From Modestobacter sp. (GTDB lineage: Bacteria; Actinomycetota; Actinomycetes; Mycobacteriales; Geodermatophilaceae): a stretch of DNA of 10,490 nucleotides. Location: positions 1 to 10,490 of the forward strand of contig JAOPWO010000277.1 in the NCBI GenBank assembly GCA_025965635.1, read 5' to 3'. Positions 6,659 through 10,490 of the stretch are shown here, piece by piece (within the stretch, counting starts at the first letter, position 1; every line of letters starts with the position of its first letter). The notes under the pieces are model-generated. The model saw nothing but the letters and a program-made list of their open reading frames with translations, searched no databases and was not told where the DNA came from. A program made the position numbers and the translations under genes.

Positions 6659-7630
6659 TCAGCGGTGGTCGACAGCGTTCAGGCGCCTGAACTCCATCGG
6701 CCCGAGCCCGAGGTGACGCCGGAACGTCTGGGAGAAGTGCGCAGGGCTGGCGAACCCCCATCGCGCGCCGATATCGGCCACCGTCACCCCGACCAGTTCG
6801 GAAGATCGGAGGTCGGCGGCGGCGCGTTCGAGGCGAAGCCGGCGCAGGGTCTTCCCGAAGCTCTCTCCCCGGGAATGGAAGAGCCGATGAAGCTGGCGCA
6901 GTGAGATGTGGGCGTCGGTGGCGATCTGCTCCGCGCTCACACCCCACTCGCCGAGGCGTGCCACCATCAACTCGATCACGCGATCAACGTCCACGGCAGG
7001 TGCGCGACGGGCATGGGGCCCGTCACCGGATGCCTCGAGGTGACCACGAAGCAGATCGCCGATCAGGGTCACGGTGTGGCGCGCGGCGTCGATCGACGCA
7101 CGAGGCTGAGTGCGCGCCGACATCGCCAGGGTGTCACTCGCATGTGCGAGCAGTGTTCCGACGATCGGTGCGAGCCCGCTGGTGCTGCCGATGCGCTTTG
7201 CGACGAGGCTGCGCATCTCCTCATCGGTGAGGCCGACCGCCTTCGATGAGATCTGGACGTTCAGGCAGCGGAAGTCCGCCGTCACTTCGGCGAGGAAGGG
7301 CCGGAACGCGTCGTAGACCGTGAAGTCGCCGGGGGAAAGGGTCACACTTCGGCGGCCCTGGGCGACCTCTTCGCTACCGTCCAGTTGGAGGGACAGGACG
7401 TACCCGGACCCGGCCTGGCCGAGATCCTTGCTGCTCCGCTTGGCGACGTGAGCGGACGCTGTCATGTCCACGAGCTCGAGGTTGCCAACGCGGACGCGTC
7501 GGATTCGCCCTTCGAAGGCTGCTGGCCGCACGGAATGCATCTGCGCCCCGGCAAGGGTGGACGAAACGACTCGACGCCAGGACTCGAGATCATCGACCTC
7601 GAACACTTGCTCAGCCGGATCGGCGCTCAT
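6659..7630 (-). CDS. AraC-family transcriptional regulator with AraC_binding_2-type sensor domain
   Basis: This 323-residue DNA-binding protein is a likely activator of the nearby catabolic genes. The N-terminal ligand-binding domain (about 10-190) includes the YVLSLQLDGSEEVAQGRR strand (77-94) and LSPGDFTVYDAFRPF (98-112), the pattern of the FeaR/NahR-like sensor type. The C-terminal AraC DNA-binding domain covers about 213-318: the first helix-turn-helix is VSAEQIATDAHISLRQLHRLF (231-251) and the second VTVADIGARWGFASPAHFSQ (282-301), ending FRRHLGLGPMEFRR. The length is normal for the family. The ATG at 7630 has no near ribosome-binding site, whereas AAGGAGG (7653-7647) lies 4 nt before an in-frame TTG at 7642, so the real start may be TTG and add four residues. 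It converges on the oxidase gene. A decayed relative lies at 4155-4545. A perfect inverted repeat at 7713-7734 could be its operator. Confidence 0.9.
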   Translation of the reverse strand: MSADPAEQVFEVDDLESWRRVVSSTLAGAQMHSVRPAAFEGRIRRVRVGNLELVDMTASAHVAKRSSKDLGQAGSGYVLSLQLDGSEEVAQGRRSVTLSPGDFTVYDAFRPFLAEVTADFRCLNVQISSKAVGLTDEEMRSLVAKRIGSTSGLAPIVGTLLAHASDTLAMSARTQPRASIDAARHTVTLIGDLLRGHLEASGDGPHARRAPAVDVDRVIELMVARLGEWGVSAEQIATDAHISLRQLHRLFHSRGESFGKTLRRLRLERAAADLRSSELVGVTVADIGARWGFASPAHFSQTFRRHLGLGPMEFRRLNAVDHR

Positions 7631-8019
7631 GGAGGGCGGCAACGGTCCTCCTTCGTCCCCATCGACCTCGGAACCATAGCGGGGGCTGGCGCGATCGAGT
7701 CCTGGGGATGAACGTGTGCGAACTCTGGCACACGCAGGACACCGATCGGCGCGGACGGTGGAGGTCGGTCCGAGAACGCCTACGACGACGCGGTCGTCAC
7801 AGACCTGGCCGGCACGGCCGAGCGCTACCCCCTCGGGTCGGCCGTCGGATGACGACGGGCAGGAGTGGCACTGGTCCGATCGATCCGTCGGTCGAGCGCG
7901 CCGCCGGCCGCCCGAGCCGTTCGGTCGCCGCGTAGGACGAACGGCCCGGGTGCTCCTGGACGACCTCCGTTGGGTCCTGCGGCCAGCAGGGAGCTCGCGG
8001 TCGGGTGCCGGACACGTCG
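7631..8019. other. Intergenic region upstream of the AraC-family gene
   Basis: This region of about 390 bp separates the F420:NADP oxidoreductase gene from the downstream, same-strand regulator gene. No frame looks like a protein. It carries the AAGGAGG ribosome-binding site (7647-7653, minus strand) and the inverted repeat at 7713-7734. The rest shows nothing I can name. The regulator very likely has its own promoter here. Confidence 0.5.
7713..7734. promoter_or_regulatory. Candidate operator: perfect 7-bp inverted repeat, 8-nt spacer
   Basis: CGTGTGC (7713-7719) and GCACACG (7728-7734) are exact reverse complements separated by GAACTCTG. The 22-bp site lies about 80 bp upstream of the regulator start, where a transcription factor site would be expected. 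AraC proteins often bind direct repeats, so the binder could instead be a TetR- or GntR-type protein coded elsewhere. Confidence 0.4.
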
Positions 8020-8727
8020 TCAGACGTCTGTGATGCGCAAGCCCGCGTGCGCCTTGTAACGGCGGTTGATGCTGATGAGGTTTGCGGTCATCGCCTCGAC
8101 CTGGTGGGCGTTGCGCAGTCGCCCCCCGTAGATCCCGCGCATGCCGGGGATGGCGTCGGCCAGGGCCTGGACGAGCGAGCCAGCCTCTCGATCGTCGGCG
8201 AGCACCAGGACGTCCGTGTCGATGGTCGTCACGTCTGCGTCTTCGAGCAGTGCGGCGCTCACATGATGGAAAGCAGCGACGACACGGCTCTCCGGCAGGA
8301 CCTGCTGGGCCTGTTGCGCCGCGCTGCCCTCCGGCACGGTGAGGGCGAAGGCGCCGGCCCCGTCGAAACCGAGCGGGTTGACGCAATCGATCACGACCTT
8401 GCCGGCCAGCTCCTGAGCGAGCGCCGCGAGCAGCTCCCGGTGCCCTTCGTAGGGGACCGCGACGAGGACCACGTCGCCGGCCACCGCAGCGTCTGCGTTG
8501 CCCACTCCGCTGACCAGGGGGCCGCCCAACGTGGCCGCCACCTGGGCTGCGCGCATCGCGTCACGGGACCCCAGGACGACCGGCATGCCGGCTGCGGCGA
8601 ACCGCCGAGCCAGGCCGCGTCCCTGCGGACCCGTTCCGCCCAGGACGGCCACCGTCAAGCCTTCGAGGACTGCAGGAACCGTCGGGTGTGCCTTCGGGTT
8701 GGTGGTCAAGAGAACTCCGATCGTCAT
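8020..8727 (-). CDS. npdG: NADPH-dependent F420 reductase (F420:NADP oxidoreductase)
   Basis: This 235-residue cytoplasmic enzyme transfers hydride between NADP(H) and the deazaflavin coenzyme F420, and in actinomycetes usually supplies F420H2 for reductions. The N-terminal Rossmann motif VLGGTGPQGRG is at 28-38, followed by LGSRD (52-56), where Ser54-Arg55 are placed to hold the NADP 2'-phosphate. The middle reads VLVAVPYEGH and VVIDCVNPLGFDG (111-123). The C-terminal NAHQVEAMTANLISINRRYKAHAG (206-229) is the typical dimer/F420-side helix. Length matches the family (212-235). The first 25 residues before the Rossmann strand are longer than in archaeal FNO. A GTG near 8651, with GAAGG just upstream, would give a short N-terminus, so the start is uncertain. 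It is followed after 390 bp by the regulator on the same strand. No F420-dependent reductase is visible in the window. Confidence 0.88.
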   Translation of the reverse strand: MTIGVLLTTNPKAHPTVPAVLEGLTVAVLGGTGPQGRGLARRFAAAGMPVVLGSRDAMRAAQVAATLGGPLVSGVGNADAAVAGDVVLVAVPYEGHRELLAALAQELAGKVVIDCVNPLGFDGAGAFALTVPEGSAAQQAQQVLPESRVVAAFHHVSAALLEDADVTTIDTDVLVLADDREAGSLVQALADAIPGMRGIYGGRLRNAHQVEAMTANLISINRRYKAHAGLRITDV

Positions 8728-8835
8728 GGCGGGCAGGGCGCACGGCCAGGGGTGGCGAGGTGCATCCCGGGGGAGAGGTCAGGGAGGACAGGTCACGGGA
8801 GGCGGCGTCCGGAGGGCCGCGAGCACGGGACGGCT

Positions 8836-8847
8836 ACGGAGCTCCGT
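8836..8847. promoter_or_regulatory. 12-bp perfect palindrome upstream of the F420 reductase gene
   Basis: ACGGAGCTCCGT is its own reverse complement and lies about 110 bp upstream of the start at 8727, in the 230-bp gap after the serine dehydratase fragment. It is a possible operator. A single 12-bp palindrome can arise by chance in GC-rich DNA. Confidence 0.2.
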
Positions 8848-8959
8848 CCGGTGGTGCCGCCGTCCCGACCCCACCGGTCATCCACATCGCCTGCACGGCG
8901 GGGAAGCCGGTCGGGGGTCGTCCCATCTCGTGCTGCCTTCATCCGCCTTCCCTCCCCGG

Positions 8960-9600
8960 TCAGCATTCGACGATGTTGACCGGCAGCACGGTCAATGCCA
9001 GGCCACCGAGTGACGTCTCCTTGTAGTTGCTGTGCATGTCCCGCCCGGTCGCCCGCATCGTCTCGATGACCGTGTCCAGCGACACGCGGTGCGAGCCGTC
9101 GCCCCGCAGCGCCATCCGGGCGGCGTTGATCGCCTTCCCGGCGGAGATGGCGTTCCGCTCGATGCAGGGGATCTGGACGAGTCCTCCGACGGGGTCGCAG
9201 GTCATGCCCAGGCTGTGCTCCATCGCGATCTCGGCGGCGTTCTCGACCTGCTCGGGCGTGCCTCCCAGCACCTCGGCGAGGCCACCGGCGGCCATCGACG
9301 CGGCCGAACCGACCTGCCCCTGGCACCCGACCTCGGCCCCGGAGATCGAGGCCCGCTCCTTGTACGGGGAACCGATCGCGCCCGCAGTGAGCAGGAACCG
9401 GACAGTCGTCGCGTCGACGTCGGCCCAGCCTGCCGGGACGTAGCGGGTGGCGTAATGGAGGACCGCGGGGATTATCCCGGCTGCCCCGTTCGTCGGTGCG
9501 GTGACGACCCGGCCGCCGGAGGCGTTCTCCTCGTTGACCGCCATGGCGACCAGGTTGACCCAGTCCTCGGCGTAGCTCGGGTCGCGGTCGGGGACGTGTC
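8960..9600 (-). pseudogene. L-serine dehydratase (iron-sulfur type), C-terminal fragment
   Basis: About 210 residues match the C-terminal catalytic part of single-chain bacterial L-serine ammonia-lyase, which turns L-serine into pyruvate and ammonia. The match starts at DWVNLVAMAVNEENASGGRV and continues with APTNGAAGIIPAVLHY, GAEVGCQGQVGSAASMAAGG, TCDPVGGLVQIPCIERNA and SNYKETSLGGLALTV. The three cluster cysteines keep the family spacing (42 and 11 residues: GCQG, TCDP, IPC). The C-terminal cysteine of the tail (VEC, then stop) is also present. The whole regulatory N-terminal domain and the start of the catalytic domain, roughly 240 of about 455 residues, are missing. Upstream of about 9600 the frame runs into unrelated sequence with no start codon or ribosome-binding site, and into the opposite-strand gene at 9726. 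It is best read as a truncated pseudogene; recent loss is suggested by the intact reading frame. Confidence 0.82.
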
Positions 9601-9725
9601 GGGCCCAGCCACGTGACGAGTCACCCGATGTCGGGGCACCCCTAGCACTTGGTTTCCGGTCGGCGTCAGCCCTGGTCGCGTGGGATGCTCGCGATGCCCG
9701 ACTCGCCCGACTACCGGAGGCCGAC

Positions 9726-9953
9726 GTGGCAGTGTCAGCGAACCTCGACGCGTTCCTGGACAAGGAGTGGGAGAGCAAGTCACTCGGCGAAGTCCTCAAG
9801 GCCCCGGTCAGTGCTCTGCAGGGCGTCAGCGAGGGTGACGCTGACCTCCTCAAGCAGGCTTTCAACGTCAAGACCGTGGGCGACCTGGGGAAGAACAAGT
9901 TCTTCCGGGCCGCGCAACTGCTCGTGCAGCTTTCCGAGGCCGGGGCGAAGTAG
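9726..9953 (+). CDS. Small conserved-type protein with helix-hairpin-helix-like fold (unknown function)
   Basis: This 75-residue protein starts with GTG, 5 nt after CGGAGG (9715-9720). Residues 1-26 (LDAFLDKEWESKSLGEVLKA) form an acidic helix. Residues about 27-70 (ALQGVSEGDADLLKQAF, then NVKTVGDLGKNKFFRAAQ) look like a helix-hairpin-helix unit of the 'L-x-G-V-x-x-x-x-A-x-x-L...TVxDL' kind seen in DNA-binding and protein-binding modules. It has no cysteines, no signal peptide and no membrane segment. I recall similar small proteins in actinomycetes but cannot name a function. Codon use looks fully coding. It stands where the 5' half of the serine dehydratase gene would lie, pointing the other way, so it may be the boundary of a rearranged block. 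Confidence 0.75.
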   Translation: MAVSANLDAFLDKEWESKSLGEVLKAPVSALQGVSEGDADLLKQAFNVKTVGDLGKNKFFRAAQLLVQLSEAGAK

Positions 9954-10281
9954 GAGCAGCGTTCCGGCTCTGTGTCGTCCTGGGCAAGGCTGCCGATCCG
10001 GCGCGCCTGCCGGGCCGTAGCTACACGCGCCACGTGAGTACACGAACGCTGTCCACCTGGGTCGACGGCCGCCCGGTGCCGTCGGCACGGCGCGGCACAG
10101 AAGCGCGCCGCGCATGCTCGTCCGACCCGACGAGCTCTTGTGCGCTCCTCCGGAGGCGCTCACCGTGGAGCCGCGCCATCTCGCTCAGGGGCGCGTCGAA
10201 CCAGGGCAGAACGCCGGCACGGGCCCACCGATGGACCGCGGAGCCGCGACGTCGGGCCCGTCCGATGTCCGGGAGGCCAGT
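9954..10281. other. Non-coding region before the terminal monooxygenase gene
   Basis: No frame in this region of about 330 bp resembles a protein, and the open frames on both strands lack good ribosome-binding sites. It presumably holds the promoter of the gene at 10282. GGGAGG at 10271-10276 is that gene's ribosome-binding site. No clear terminator for the small gene ending at 9953 was seen. Confidence 0.45.
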
Positions 10282-10490
10282 GTGTCCGAGGTGGACTGTT
10301 GCATTGCCGGCGGTGGGCCGGCGGGGATGATGCTCGGGCTGCTCCTCGCCCGCCAGGGCGTGCAGGTGATGGTGCTGGAGAAGCACGGGGACTTCCTGCG
10401 GGACTTCCGGGGGGACACCGTCCACCCCTCGACGCTGCGGCTGCTCGACGAGCTGGGGCTGGCCGAGGAGTTCCTCCGGTTGCCGCACCA
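10282..10490 (+). CDS. FAD-dependent aromatic monooxygenase (PHBH fold), N-terminal part, cut by the window end
   Basis: Only the first 69 residues are visible. GTG 10282 has GGGAGG five bases upstream. The start SEVDCCIAGGGPAGMMLGLLL is a Rossmann FAD-binding strand-turn-helix with GGGPAG (10-15), followed by VMVLEKH, where Glu33 would bind the adenine ribose. Then comes DFRGDTVHPSTLRLLDELGL (41-60), where the Arg after the FAD helix and the 'HPSTLRLLDELGL' helix are typical of class A FAD monooxygenases (the PHBH/PheA/UbiH group). These use NAD(P)H and oxygen to hydroxylate aromatic or polyketide substrates. Substrate specificity cannot be told from this part. It may belong to the same phenolic catabolic region, but the gap and the intervening genes make an operon with the earlier genes unlikely. 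Confidence 0.88.
   Translation, partial: MSEVDCCIAGGGPAGMMLGLLLARQGVQVMVLEKHGDFLRDFRGDTVHPSTLRLLDELGLAEEFLRLPH

Noticed and set aside
7631..8386. Extended N-terminus of the AraC-family gene running to 8386
   Set aside because: It would overlap the 3' end of the F420 reductase gene in another frame and adds about 250 Arg-rich residues with no fold. The family length is met from 7630 or 7642.
10021..10488. Minus-strand frame opposite the terminal FAD monooxygenase
   Set aside because: The plus strand encodes a clear FAD-binding N-terminus there, and the minus-strand translation shows no motif and no ribosome-binding site.
1..10490. CRISPR array, tRNA or rRNA genes
   Set aside because: No regularly spaced repeats, tRNA cloverleaf landmarks or rRNA-like conserved stretches were seen on either strand.

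Overview
The window is very GC-rich, with strong third-position GC bias, GTG starts, purine-rich ribosome-binding sites, and a gene for an NADPH:F420 oxidoreductase. Together these point to an actinomycete, and a Pseudonocardia-like genus is a reasonable guess. It looks like an accessory catabolic region: intact flavoenzyme and kinase genes lie among decayed genes.

Layout. Positions 1-1220 hold no intact gene, but about 270-765 contains a frameshifted and internally deleted IS110-family transposase remnant, followed by a perfect 11-bp inverted repeat (1012-1062). The plus-strand block then starts: a two-component-type flavin monooxygenase of the acyl-CoA-dehydrogenase fold (1324-2532), 36 bp later an ATP-dependent DhaK-DhaL dihydroxyacetone kinase fusion (2569-4188), and after a gap a vanillyl-alcohol-oxidase/4-cresol-dehydrogenase-type oxidase (4639-6213) with its covalent-FAD and phenolate-binding residues in place. 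The gap between kinase and oxidase is not empty. It holds a minus-strand remnant of an AraC-family regulator, related to the intact AraC-family gene at 6659-7630 that faces the oxidase from the other side.

Further along, all on the minus strand, are the intact AraC-family regulator, an F420:NADP oxidoreductase (8020-8727), and the 3' half of an iron-sulfur L-serine dehydratase that has lost its N-terminus (8960-about 9600). A small conserved-looking helix-hairpin-helix-like protein (9726-9953, plus strand) sits where the dehydratase 5' half should be. The window ends inside a PHBH-fold FAD monooxygenase (from 10282).

How it may work together (inference): the monooxygenase, oxidase and terminal FAD monooxygenase suggest oxidation of a phenolic compound. 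The dihydroxyacetone kinase would take up a C3/C4 ketose or aldose fragment, so a substrate with an aryl group and a glycerol-like side chain is one possibility. The AraC-family protein is the obvious candidate regulator, and the remnant marks where a second, divergently placed copy once stood next to the oxidase promoter. No transport gene, flavin reductase or ring-cleavage gene is visible here.
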